DNA of 45,573 nt, from contig NZ_AKJD01000254.1 in the NCBI RefSeq assembly GCF_000282515.1, forward strand, positions 1 through 45,573, written 5' to 3'. The stretch is from Pseudomonas sp. GM80 (lineage in GTDB: Bacteria > Pseudomonadota > Gammaproteobacteria > Pseudomonadales > Pseudomonadaceae). The translations under genes and the position numbers were made by a program. Positions within the stretch are counted from its first letter, which is position 1. Each line of letters starts with the position of its first letter. Positions 14,490-22,741 of the stretch are shown one piece after another. The notes beneath the pieces were generated by a model. The model saw only the letters and a program-made list of their open reading frames with translations, was not told the origin of the DNA and did no database searches.

Positions 14490-15705
14490 AGGAAAATCTG
14501 TGGTAACCGCCCGCCAACGGCGCGGAGCAGTCAGCCTGCTGCTGGCGATGGTGCTGCTGGGGGTATTTCCACTGGATGTCCTGCTGCCCTCGTTTCCGGC
14601 GCTGGCCGAACACTTCGGCAGCACCCCGGCGGACATCGCGCTGTCGATCAGTCTGTTCGCCGTGGGCATTTCCTTCGCTCAATTGCTGATCGGGCCCCTG
14701 TCCGATGTCATCGGGCGCAAGGGTTTGCTGCTACTGGGCATGACGATTTCGATTCTCGGTGCCCTCGGGTGCGTGGCCACCAGCGATTACCGGCTGTTTC
14801 TGCTGTTCCGACTCATGCAGGCCTTGGGCTGCGGCTGTTTCGTGTTGTCCCAGGCCCTCGTGCAGGATCTGTTCGAAGGCGAACAGCGTGATCGACTGCG
14901 TATCCTGATGGTCACGGCTTCGGGGCTGTTCATCTCGGTATCACCGCTGGCCGGCACGTTCCTGCAAGCCTGGCTTGGCTGGCGTGGCAGCTTTTGGGTG
15001 TTTGTCGCGCTGGCCGCCGTGGTGATGATCAAGGCCTGGGCGTTTCTGGACAACAGCCGTCCGGCCCACAGCGGCGCACGCCTGGGTTTCACTCAGTCAT
15101 ATCGACGGGTACTGGGGAATTTCGAGTTTGTCGGTTACTGGCTGATATCGGCCTTCGCCTTTGCCTGCCACTTCTCGTTCATCGTCATTTCACCGCTGAT
15201 CTTCATGGACCAACTGCAATTGGCGCCCTATGACTTTTCGCTGATCCTGCTGGTTTACGGGGCCGCGTATGTGGTTGGCGGCATCGTCGCCACGCTACTC
15301 AGCCGCAGGATAACGCCCGGCCAGCAAATCATCGTCGGCTTGAGCCTGATCCTCTTGGCGGGACTGGCGATGCTCTACCTGTCCTCGAATTTTGTCCTGG
15401 CGCCGGCGACCGTGCTGATTCCGATGCTGATCTGCACCGCCGGCACCACCATTACTCGCCCGGCAGCGACGTCGAGGGCCATGGGCCTGTTCCCCGAGGC
15501 GGCCGGCACTTCAGCCTCGGCCGGCAGTACCCTCATCTTTATTTGCGGCGGGCTGATCAGCGCCTTGATCAGCTTGAGCACAGCCAACCTGCAATCGACA
15601 CTGGGCTACAGCTTTATGCTGCTCAGCGGCGTGGCATTGATGCTCAACTGGCGCATCAGCCAGCGCGCCAGAGTCTGCGAGGCCAGCGCCATTGGCGGCG
15701 ATTAG
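14482..15705 (+). CDS. MFS transporter, Bcr/CflA-type drug exporter
   Basis: This 407-residue protein has about twelve hydrophobic segments. The conserved loop between helices 2 and 3 reads GPLSDVIGRKGLLLLG, the form usual in the Bcr/CflA drug:H+ antiporter group (12 segments). It starts eight bases inside the preceding gene (ATG 14482), with AAGGCAGG as ribosome binding site, so it belongs to the same operon. Export of the operon's product, or self-protection against it, is the most likely role. It is followed by 255 bases before ilvD in which I see no gene and no clear terminator. Confidence 0.88.
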   Translation: MDEGKSVVTARQRRGAVSLLLAMVLLGVFPLDVLLPSFPALAEHFGSTPADIALSISLFAVGISFAQLLIGPLSDVIGRKGLLLLGMTISILGALGCVATSDYRLFLLFRLMQALGCGCFVLSQALVQDLFEGEQRDRLRILMVTASGLFISVSPLAGTFLQAWLGWRGSFWVFVALAAVVMIKAWAFLDNSRPAHSGARLGFTQSYRRVLGNFEFVGYWLISAFAFACHFSFIVISPLIFMDQLQLAPYDFSLILLVYGAAYVVGGIVATLLSRRITPGQQIIVGLSLILLAGLAMLYLSSNFVLAPATVLIPMLICTAGTTITRPAATSRAMGLFPEAAGTSASAGSTLIFICGGLISALISLSTANLQSTLGYSFMLLSGVALMLNWRISQRARVCEASAIGGD

Positions 15706-15960
15706 CCTGCCGGTCGTCATGCCGCACACACCGTCGGCGCTGGAACAACACTTTGCGCCATTCCCTCCAGACGCCAGCGGTGTAGAATCGCCTGATTCAT
15801 CGCCATTCATCCCCCGGCGGGTTTATGAGCTCAGGCTGAGACCAGCGGCGATCCCGCAACGTCATCGGCAGCTTCCGGACACACGGCCATTTCTGAGTGT
15901 TCCAGACGTTAATAGAAGCTCACTCCCATTTAGTACCTGATTAGCCGCCCGGAGTGCTCC

Positions 15961-17802
15961 ATGCCAGATTACCGCTCGAAAACATCCACCCACGGCCGCA
16001 ACATGGCCGGCGCCCGCGCACTGTGGCGCGCCACCGGGATGAAAGATGACGACTTCAAAAAGCCGATCATCGCCATTGCCAACTCGTTTACCCAGTTCGT
16101 ACCGGGCCACGTGCACCTGAAAGATCTGGGCCAACTGGTCGCCCGCGAAATCGAACGCGCCGGCGGTGTAGCGAAAGAATTCAACACCATCGCCGTGGAT
16201 GACGGCATCGCCATGGGTCACGACGGCATGCTCTATTCGCTGCCGAGCCGCGAGATCATCGCCGACTCCGTCGAGTACATGGTCAACGCCCACTGCGCCG
16301 ACGCCATCGTCTGCATTTCCAACTGCGACAAGATCACCCCGGGCATGTTGATGGCTGCGTTGCGCCTGAACATTCCGGTGATTTTCGTTTCCGGCGGCCC
16401 GATGGAAGCCGGCAAGACCAAACTCGCTTCCCACGGCCTCGACCTTGTCGACGCCATGGTGATCGCCGCCGACGAAAGCGCTTCTGACGAGAAAGTCGCC
16501 GAGTACGAGCGCAGCGCTTGCCCGACATGCGGTTCGTGCTCCGGCATGTTCACCGCCAACTCGATGAACTGCCTGACCGAAGCACTGGGTCTGGCATTGC
16601 CAGGCAATGGTTCGACCCTCGCTACCCACAGCGACCGCGAACAGCTGTTCCTGCAGGCTGGCCGCACCATTGTCGAGCTGTGCAAGCGTTACTACGGCGA
16701 GAACGACGAGTCGGTATTGCCGCGCAACATCGCCAACTTCAAGGCGTTCGAGAACGCGATGATGCTCGACATCGCCATGGGCGGTTCGACCAACACCATC
16801 CTGCACTTGCTCGCTGCCGCCCAAGAGGCCGAGATCGATTTCGACCTGCGCGACATCGACCGTCTTTCGCGCACCGTTCCACAGCTGTGCAAAGTCGCGC
16901 CGAACATCCAGAAGTACCACATGGAAGACGTACACCGCGCCGGCGGCATTTTCAGCATCCTCGGTTCGCTGGCCCGTGGCGGTTTGCTGCACACTGACCT
17001 GCCGACCGTACACAGCCGCAGCATGGAAGAAGCCATCGCCAAGTGGGACATCACCCAGACCACCGATGAAGCGGTGCATCACTTCTTCAAGGCTGGCCCG
17101 GCCGGTATCCCGACGCAAACAGCGTTCAGCCAGTCGACCCGTTGGGAAACCCTGGATGACGACCGTGAAAACGGCTGCATCCGCAGCTTCGAGCATGCCT
17201 ATTCGCAAGAAGGTGGTTTGGCTGTGCTGTACGGCAACATCGCGCTCGACGGCTGCGTGGTGAAAACCGCTGGCGTCGACGAGTCGATCCACGTCTTCGA
17301 AGGCAACGCGAAGATCTTCGAAAGCCAGGACAGCGCCGTACGCGGCATCCTCGCTGACGAAGTGAAGGCTGGCGACATCGTCATCATTCGCTACGAAGGC
17401 CCGAAAGGCGGCCCGGGCATGCAGGAAATGCTCTACCCGACGTCGTACCTGAAATCCAAAGGCCTGGGCAAAGCCTGTGCGCTGCTCACCGACGGTCGTT
17501 TCTCCGGCGGTACTTCCGGTCTGTCCATCGGTCACGCTTCGCCTGAGGCTGCTGCCGGCGGCGCGATCGGTCTGGTGCAGGATGGCGACAAAGTGCTGAT
17601 CGACATTCCGAACCGTTCGATCAACCTGTTGGTCAGCGACGAAGAACTGGCGGCACGCCGCGCCGAGCAGGACAAGAAAGGCTGGAAACCGGTCGAAATT
17701 CGTCCACGCAAAGTGACCACTGCCCTCAAGGCCTACGCCCTGCTGGCGACCAGCGCCGACAAAGGTGCGGTGCGTAACAAAGCGATGCTGGACGGGCTGT
17801 AA
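15961..17802 (+). CDS. ilvD: Dihydroxy-acid dehydratase
   Basis: The 613-residue enzyme dehydrates 2,3-dihydroxy-3-methylbutanoate and -pentanoate in valine, isoleucine, leucine and pantothenate synthesis. Fe-S cluster and signature regions are visible: NCDKITPGM (signature 1, about 122-130), CPTCGSCSGMFTANSMN (about 185-205) and GRFSGGTSGLSIGHASPEA (signature 2). Length matches the E. coli-type enzyme (616). CGGAG lies seven bases before the ATG. The gene stands alone with its own terminator. Confidence 0.97.
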   Translation: MPDYRSKTSTHGRNMAGARALWRATGMKDDDFKKPIIAIANSFTQFVPGHVHLKDLGQLVAREIERAGGVAKEFNTIAVDDGIAMGHDGMLYSLPSREIIADSVEYMVNAHCADAIVCISNCDKITPGMLMAALRLNIPVIFVSGGPMEAGKTKLASHGLDLVDAMVIAADESASDEKVAEYERSACPTCGSCSGMFTANSMNCLTEALGLALPGNGSTLATHSDREQLFLQAGRTIVELCKRYYGENDESVLPRNIANFKAFENAMMLDIAMGGSTNTILHLLAAAQEAEIDFDLRDIDRLSRTVPQLCKVAPNIQKYHMEDVHRAGGIFSILGSLARGGLLHTDLPTVHSRSMEEAIAKWDITQTTDEAVHHFFKAGPAGIPTQTAFSQSTRWETLDDDRENGCIRSFEHAYSQEGGLAVLYGNIALDGCVVKTAGVDESIHVFEGNAKIFESQDSAVRGILADEVKAGDIVIIRYEGPKGGPGMQEMLYPTSYLKSKGLGKACALLTDGRFSGGTSGLSIGHASPEAAAGGAIGLVQDGDKVLIDIPNRSINLLVSDEELAARRAEQDKKGWKPVEIRPRKVTTALKAYALLATSADKGAVRNKAMLDGL

Positions 17803-17820
17803 GCATCAAATCGCAGCAAT

Positions 17821-17855
17821 AAAAATGCCCCGCCAAGTGCGGGGCATTTTTTTTT
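17821..17855 (+). terminator. Intrinsic terminator of ilvD
   Basis: AAAAATGCCCCGC pairs with GCGGGGCATTTTT around a CAAGT loop and runs into a T-tract of nine. It is a textbook Rho-independent terminator 18 bases after the ilvD stop codon. Confidence 0.95.
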
Positions 17856-17876
17856 GAAGAATGAAAACCCGATCAC

Positions 17877-17960
17877 TGTAGGAGCTGCCGAAGGCTGCGA
17901 TCTTTTGATCTTGCCCTTAAAAAAAGATCAAAAGATCGCAGCCTTCGGCAGCTCCTACAG
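17877..17960. repeat. REP-type palindrome, family A, extended
   Basis: The arms CTGTAGGAGCTGCCGAAGGC... and their complement extend for about 36 bases each, including GATCAAAAGATC. They leave a short loop of about a dozen bases. The pairing is nearly perfect, which points to a young copy. It lies between convergent ilvD and the HAD gene. Confidence 0.85.
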
Positions 17961-17964
17961 GGGA

Positions 17965-19026
17965 TTATTGGATTTCTTCAGGTTTGACGATCACCCAATT
18001 CTTGTCCGCCGTCACCGGCAACCCTTCCTTCGCCTGCGCCGCCGCGTGCTTGGCCATCATGCCGTTCAACTGCGTCATGTACTTGTCCTTGCGGTTGATC
18101 CACAAGTGAATCCCGCCCTTGGCCACGTCGACATCGTGGAACAGCATGTAACCGTCGCTGGTCGGCGTATCGCCACCGACCAATATCGGTTTTTTCCACT
18201 CATCAATGTAAGTAAGAATCGCCGCGTGCTTGCCGGCCATCCACGTCGCCGGGGTCCACAGGTACGGCGTCAACTCCAGGCCCAGGTTGGCCTTCTCGTC
18301 ATATTTGCCGGCAGTGATCTGCTTGCGCGCGGTGGTCAGTTCGTTGGTTTCACGGTTTTTCAGTAGCGTGGTCACGCCAATGACGTTCTGCGGTTTGACG
18401 TTGTAGCCGTACTTCGGATCAGCCGCGACCATGCGCACCAGTTCTTCAGAGGCGGCGGTCATCACGTAAACCTCGATGCCGTTCTTCATCAGCTTGTTGT
18501 ACAGCTCAACCTGACCGGTGAAGATTTTCGGCGGCTGCACATCAAGGGTTTTGACCACATCACCTTCGTAATAAGTCGCCGGCACCGGTTTGCCCGAAGC
18601 CATCAGCTCATCGACGTAGCCTTTGAGTTCCTTGAGGGTGAAACCGGAGAACACCTGCGCCACCCACGGGTAGCAGACCATGTCGTCGACTTCGCAGAGG
18701 CGATAGTAGTAACTGAACAGGCTTTCCTTGTGGTCGGCGGTGTCCTTGAACGGCATCAGTTTCAAGGAGGGGTCGAGTTTGTCGCGGGTGATCAGGCCCT
18801 TGTTTTCCATGAACGGCAATAAGGACTCTTCGAGGTCGTAGCGGTAACTGGTGTTGTCCATGTCGAACACCGCGTAGTTACCCTTGTTGGCGTTGGCCGC
18901 GATCATCGCGTCCAGCGCTTTGGCCTGATCGGCGGGCCAGTGTTTCAGGTCGGTGGCGAAAGCCTGAGAAGCCAGGCCCATGCCCACAGCCAGTGCGACA
19001 GCCAGAAATTTCGGTGCGAACTTCAT
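17965..19026 (-). CDS. pchP: Periplasmic HAD phosphatase, phosphorylcholine phosphatase-like
   Basis: The 353-residue protein has a signal peptide (cleavage likely after QAFA, residue 24). HAD motif I is FDMDNT (Asp55 and Asp57, i.e. about residues 31 and 33 after cleavage). Motif II is in VMTAASEE, a Lys lies in the region before motif III, and motif III reads GGDTPTSDGYM. These match the motifs I recall for P. aeruginosa phosphorylcholine phosphatase (DMDNT, SAA, GDTPxSD). That enzyme releases choline and phosphate from phosphorylcholine in the periplasm. The gene is not beside choline genes here, so a different phosphomonoester is possible. Confidence 0.75.
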   Translation of the reverse strand: MKFAPKFLAVALAVGMGLASQAFATDLKHWPADQAKALDAMIAANANKGNYAVFDMDNTSYRYDLEESLLPFMENKGLITRDKLDPSLKLMPFKDTADHKESLFSYYYRLCEVDDMVCYPWVAQVFSGFTLKELKGYVDELMASGKPVPATYYEGDVVKTLDVQPPKIFTGQVELYNKLMKNGIEVYVMTAASEELVRMVAADPKYGYNVKPQNVIGVTTLLKNRETNELTTARKQITAGKYDEKANLGLELTPYLWTPATWMAGKHAAILTYIDEWKKPILVGGDTPTSDGYMLFHDVDVAKGGIHLWINRKDKYMTQLNGMMAKHAAAQAKEGLPVTADKNWVIVKPEEIQ

Positions 19027-19267
19027 CGACGCTTTCTCCCTGATGTAAAAGCATCGACGCTAACAAATGTGTATGACAGTCCTCGTCTGTCAGCGACCGC
19101 CCACGCCGCCATTTGCGCCAGATGCATTGCCGAGAGCGACACGCGCTTATTCCAAAAACGACGGACACCCTAAGATTTCGGTATTAAATCATTGCAAATC
19201 AAGCTGTTAGGCTTACCGGTTCGCAGCAGCCCCGGAAGGCTGTTGGCAAAGTCTTTCTGGAGTTCTC

Positions 19268-20659
19268 ATGAACCTACCGTTGATTCTCAACCTGCTGGTG
19301 TTCCTCGCCCTGCTGTTCGGTCTGGCGCAAACCCGCCACACCACGTGGAGCCTGGCGAAAAAAGTCCTGCTCGCACTCGCGCTGGGCGTGGCCTTCGGCG
19401 TGGCGTTGCACACCGTTTACGGTGCCGGCAACCCGGTGCTGAAAACCTCGATCGGCTGGTTCGATCTGGTCGGCAACGGCTACGTGCAGTTGCTGCAAAT
19501 GATCGTTATCCCGCTGGTGTTCGCCTCGATCCTCAGCGCCGTGGCGCGCCTGCACAACGCTTCGTCGTTGGGCAAGATCAGCTTCCTGACCATCGGCACC
19601 CTGCTGTTCACCACGGCGATTGCCGCGCTGATTGGTATCGGCCTGACCAACCTGTTCGGCCTTACTGCGGAAGGTCTGGTCGCCGGCACCCAGGAAATGG
19701 CTCGTCTGCAAACCATTCAGACTGACTACGCCGGTAAGGTTGCCGACCTGAATGTGCCACAACTGCTGCTGTCGTTCATCCCGCAAAACCCGTTCGCCGA
19801 CCTGGCCCGGGCCAAGCCGACCTCGATCATCAGCGTGGTGATTTTCGCGGCATTCCTCGGGGTTGCCGCGCTGCAGCTGCTCAAGGATGACGTCGAGAAA
19901 GGTCAGAAAGTGATCAACGCCATCGACACCCTGCAAGCCTGGGTGATGCGTCTGGTGCGTCTGGTGATGAAGCTGACCCCGTACGGTGTGCTGGCGCTGA
20001 TGACCAAAGTGGTCGCTGGGTCCAACCTGCAGGACATCATCAAGCTCGGCAGTTTCGTCGTGGTGTCGTACCTCGGTCTCGGCCTGATGTTCGTCGTGCA
20101 CGGCTTGTTGGTGTCGGCGGCCGGGATCAACCCGCTGCGTTTCTTCCGCAAGATCTGGCCGGTGCTGACGTTCGCATTTACCAGCCGTTCCAGCGCGGCG
20201 AGCATTCCGCTGAGTATTGAGGCGCAGACCCGTCGTTTGGGGATTCCGCAATCGGTGGCCAGTTTTGCGGCATCGTTCGGTGCGACCATCGGCCAGAACG
20301 GTTGCGCCGGTCTGTACCCGGCGATGTTGGCGGTGATGGTTGCGCCGACCGTGGGCATCAACCCGCTGGATCCGCTGTGGATCGCGACGCTGGTGGCGAT
20401 TGTGACGCTGAGCTCGGCCGGTGTGGCCGGTGTCGGTGGCGGCGCGACGTTCGCGGCGCTGATCGTGCTGCCGGCGATGGGCTTGCCGGTATCACTGGTG
20501 GCGTTGCTGATTTCGGTTGAGCCGCTGATTGATATGGGGCGCACGGCGTTGAACGTGAGCGGTTCGATCACCGCTGGTGCGATTACCAGTCAGGTGATGC
20601 AACAGACTGATAAAGAGTTGCTGGATGCCGATGAGCATGCGGAGCTAGCTCAGGCTTAA
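19268..20659 (+). CDS. tcyP: L-cystine symporter, TcyP/YdjN type
   Basis: The 463-residue membrane protein belongs to the dicarboxylate/amino acid:cation symporter family. Its N-terminus (LPLILNLLVFLALLFGLAQTRH) is very close to that of E. coli YdjN/TcyP. The family core is visible: RSSAASIPLSIEAQT (re-entrant loop 1), ATIGQNGCAGLYPAMLAV and the substrate-binding end SVEPLIDMGRTALNVSGS. It should import L-cystine with sodium or protons. The upstream 241 bases hold the divergent starts of this gene and the HAD phosphatase. A C/G-rich REP follows. Confidence 0.88.
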   Translation: MNLPLILNLLVFLALLFGLAQTRHTTWSLAKKVLLALALGVAFGVALHTVYGAGNPVLKTSIGWFDLVGNGYVQLLQMIVIPLVFASILSAVARLHNASSLGKISFLTIGTLLFTTAIAALIGIGLTNLFGLTAEGLVAGTQEMARLQTIQTDYAGKVADLNVPQLLLSFIPQNPFADLARAKPTSIISVVIFAAFLGVAALQLLKDDVEKGQKVINAIDTLQAWVMRLVRLVMKLTPYGVLALMTKVVAGSNLQDIIKLGSFVVVSYLGLGLMFVVHGLLVSAAGINPLRFFRKIWPVLTFAFTSRSSAASIPLSIEAQTRRLGIPQSVASFAASFGATIGQNGCAGLYPAMLAVMVAPTVGINPLDPLWIATLVAIVTLSSAGVAGVGGGATFAALIVLPAMGLPVSLVALLISVEPLIDMGRTALNVSGSITAGAITSQVMQQTDKELLDADEHAELAQA

Positions 20660-20672
20660 CTGCAACACATAC

Positions 20673-20768
20673 TTGTGGCGAGGGGATTTATCCCCGTTGG
20701 GTTGCGTAGCGACCCCATTATTTTGGGGCTGCTGCGCAACCCAACGGGGATAAATCCCCTCGCCACAA
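20673..20768. repeat. REP-type palindrome, family C
   Basis: TTGTGGCGAGGGGATTTATC begins an arm of about 36 bases ending GGGTTGCG, and the complementary arm ends at 20768. The centre holds a further small palindrome around CCCCATTATTTTGGGG. It lies between the convergent tcyP and folA genes. Confidence 0.88.
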
Positions 20769-20769
20769 T

Positions 20770-21282
20770 TTAGGCTTTCTCCCAAACCTCAAAGCTGTAC
20801 GCGGGTTTATCGCCCTCAGCTGGATTCGGCACGTTCGACACCAGTTTCCAGTCGTTCAAATCAAACTCCGGAAACCACGCATCCCCTTCCGGGCTCAAAG
20901 CCACGCGCGTCAGATACAGACGATCCGCCTGCGCCAGCCCTTGCGCGTACAACTGCGCGCCACCAATCAGCATCAACTCATCAACGCCCTGCTCTTTCGC
21001 CCATTCCTCGGCGCGAACCACTGCGGCTTCCAGCGACGGATACACCTCGGCACCTTCCAACACCAGATCGGCCTGACGGCTGACTACGATGTTCAAGCGC
21101 CCCGGCAGCGGTCGGCCGAGCGAATCCCAAGTCTTGCGACCCATGATGATCGGCTTGCCCAAGGTCGTGGCCTTGAAGTATTTGAAGTCCCCCGGCAGGT
21201 GCCAGGGCATGCTGTTGTCGACGCCGATCACGCGGTTTTCACCGAGGGCTGCGATCAGGCTGAGGGGAAGTGATTTAGTCAT
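20770..21282 (-). CDS. folA: Dihydrofolate reductase
   Basis: The 170-residue enzyme reduces dihydrofolate with NADPH. The start at 21282 gives MTKSLPLSLIAALGENRVIG; a longer open frame upstream is unrelated. Key parts are the substrate-side loop MPWHLPGDFKYFK with the catalytic acid, the cofactor site IIMGRKTWDSLGRPLPGR and LMLIGGAQLYAQ. The length is slightly longer than E. coli FolA (159), as usual in pseudomonads. It is divergent from the DUF2868 gene. Confidence 0.96.
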   Translation of the reverse strand: MTKSLPLSLIAALGENRVIGVDNSMPWHLPGDFKYFKATTLGKPIIMGRKTWDSLGRPLPGRLNIVVSRQADLVLEGAEVYPSLEAAVVRAEEWAKEQGVDELMLIGGAQLYAQGLAQADRLYLTRVALSPEGDAWFPEFDLNDWKLVSNVPNPAEGDKPAYSFEVWEKA

Positions 21283-21367
21283 GCCGGCGAGGATACCAGA
21301 GCCGCGCTTACCCCGATAAGCGCCACAGCGGTTATGCTCAGCGCTCAATTGAGCGACGGAATGGCGC

Positions 21368-22741
21368 GTGACTGAACTGACTCCACTGCAAAACCTCTGG
21401 CTGACCGAGACCGTGCGCCTGCGCGAAGAACACGCCGGCACCCTCGAAGATCTGGAAGCCAATCGTCTGGCGCGCACCGCTGGCGGCGATCTGCCGAGCC
21501 GCATTCAACGCCGGGCGTTATGGCTGGCCGAACGTGACGGGCTGACGGCTGCCCTCAAACACTGGCTGCAAGGCGCGCGTCTGGCGCTGGTGTTGCTGAT
21601 GATCTTCGCGGTATTGAGCGGCGCCGGTCTGGCCTTCGCCGCACTCGGCCAGACGCCGGTCAATGTGTTCTGGGCCTTGGGCAGCCTGCTCGGGCTGAAC
21701 CTGATTCTGCTACTGAGCTGGTTGCTGGGCTTGATCTTTGCCGGCGAACACGGCGCCACGCTCGGACGATTGTGGCTGTGGCTCAGCGAAAATATGGCCC
21801 GTGACGCCAAAGCCGCGCAACTGGCGCCGGCACTGTTACTAATGCTGCAACGCAAGAAACTCAATCGCTGGGCACTCGGCACATTGGTCAATGGCCTGTG
21901 GTTGCTGGCGATGCTCAGCGCATTGATTCTGCTGCTGACACTGATGGCGACCCGACGCTACGGCTTCGTCTGGGAAACCACGATTCTCAGCGCCGACACC
22001 TTTATCCATGTCACCCACGCACTCGGTTATCTGCCATCGCTGCTCGGTTTCAATGTGCCGACGGTGGAGATGATCCGCGCCAGCGGCGACGGCGCGCTCG
22101 ACATCGAAAGCGCTCGTCAGGCCTGGGCGACCTGGCTGGTTGGCGTGTTGGTCGTGTATGGCGTGCTGCCGCGTCTGCTGCTGACGCTGTTGTGTTTCTG
22201 GCGCTGGAACAGCGGCAAAGCCGCGCTGCGTCTGGAATTGAACCTGCCCGGCTACGCGCAATTGCGTGAACGCCTGATGCCGACTAGCGAACGCCTCGGC
22301 GTCAACGATCCGGAGCCTGCGCAACTGCATCGTGTCGAAAGCGGTGTTGGCGAACTGGTTAGCGAAGGCGCATTGCTGGTCGCTATCGAACTCGACGAAC
22401 AGCGCCCATGGCCCCCCGCGCTGCCGAAAAATGTCAGCAATGCTGGCATCCTCGACAGTCGCGAATCGCGCCATAAACTTCTCGAACAACTCAGTCGCTT
22501 CCCTCCGGCACGTCTGGCGATTGCCTGCGACCCACGACGCTCGCCGGATCGCGGCAGCCTCGCCTTGATCGCCGAATTGGCGCGCAGCGCTAGCGAAACC
22601 CGTGTCTGGCTGCTGCAAGCACCGCCCGGTGAAGCACTGGATGCCGAGCGCCTCGGCGACTGGCACGTTGCGCTGCAACAGCTTGATCTGCAGTTCGCCG
22701 ATTGCGCGCCGTTGAACTGGCTGGAGACGGGTCATGACTGA
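21368..22741 (+). CDS. DUF2868 membrane protein
   Basis: This 457-residue protein starts at GTG 21368; the ATG seven bases earlier runs into a stop after four codons. An N-terminal soluble part of about 65 residues is followed by two hydrophobic hairpins (about 68-90 and 98-122, then 178-200 and 255-285). A soluble C-terminal half follows. The pattern fits DUF2868 proteins, whose function is unknown. Its 3' end overlaps the DUF3482 GTPase gene by eight bases, so the two are coexpressed and probably act together at the inner membrane. Confidence 0.85.
   Translation: MTELTPLQNLWLTETVRLREEHAGTLEDLEANRLARTAGGDLPSRIQRRALWLAERDGLTAALKHWLQGARLALVLLMIFAVLSGAGLAFAALGQTPVNVFWALGSLLGLNLILLLSWLLGLIFAGEHGATLGRLWLWLSENMARDAKAAQLAPALLLMLQRKKLNRWALGTLVNGLWLLAMLSALILLLTLMATRRYGFVWETTILSADTFIHVTHALGYLPSLLGFNVPTVEMIRASGDGALDIESARQAWATWLVGVLVVYGVLPRLLLTLLCFWRWNSGKAALRLELNLPGYAQLRERLMPTSERLGVNDPEPAQLHRVESGVGELVSEGALLVAIELDEQRPWPPALPKNVSNAGILDSRESRHKLLEQLSRFPPARLAIACDPRRSPDRGSLALIAELARSASETRVWLLQAPPGEALDAERLGDWHVALQQLDLQFADCAPLNWLETGHD

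Noticed and set aside
12300..15705. Streptolysin/microcin B17-like azole peptide cluster or PQQ-type operon
   Set aside because: There is no YcaO cyclodehydratase, no radical SAM enzyme, no PqqB-E, and the peptide lacks Cys/Ser and the Glu/Tyr pair of PqqA.
15706..15960. Leader peptide or attenuator of ilvD
   Set aside because: I looked for a run of Val/Ile/Leu codons followed by alternative hairpins and did not find one; only a candidate promoter-like region is present.
15862..17535. A 557-codon minus-strand open frame opposite ilvD
   Set aside because: It is an antisense shadow of ilvD with no recognisable domain or ribosome binding site.
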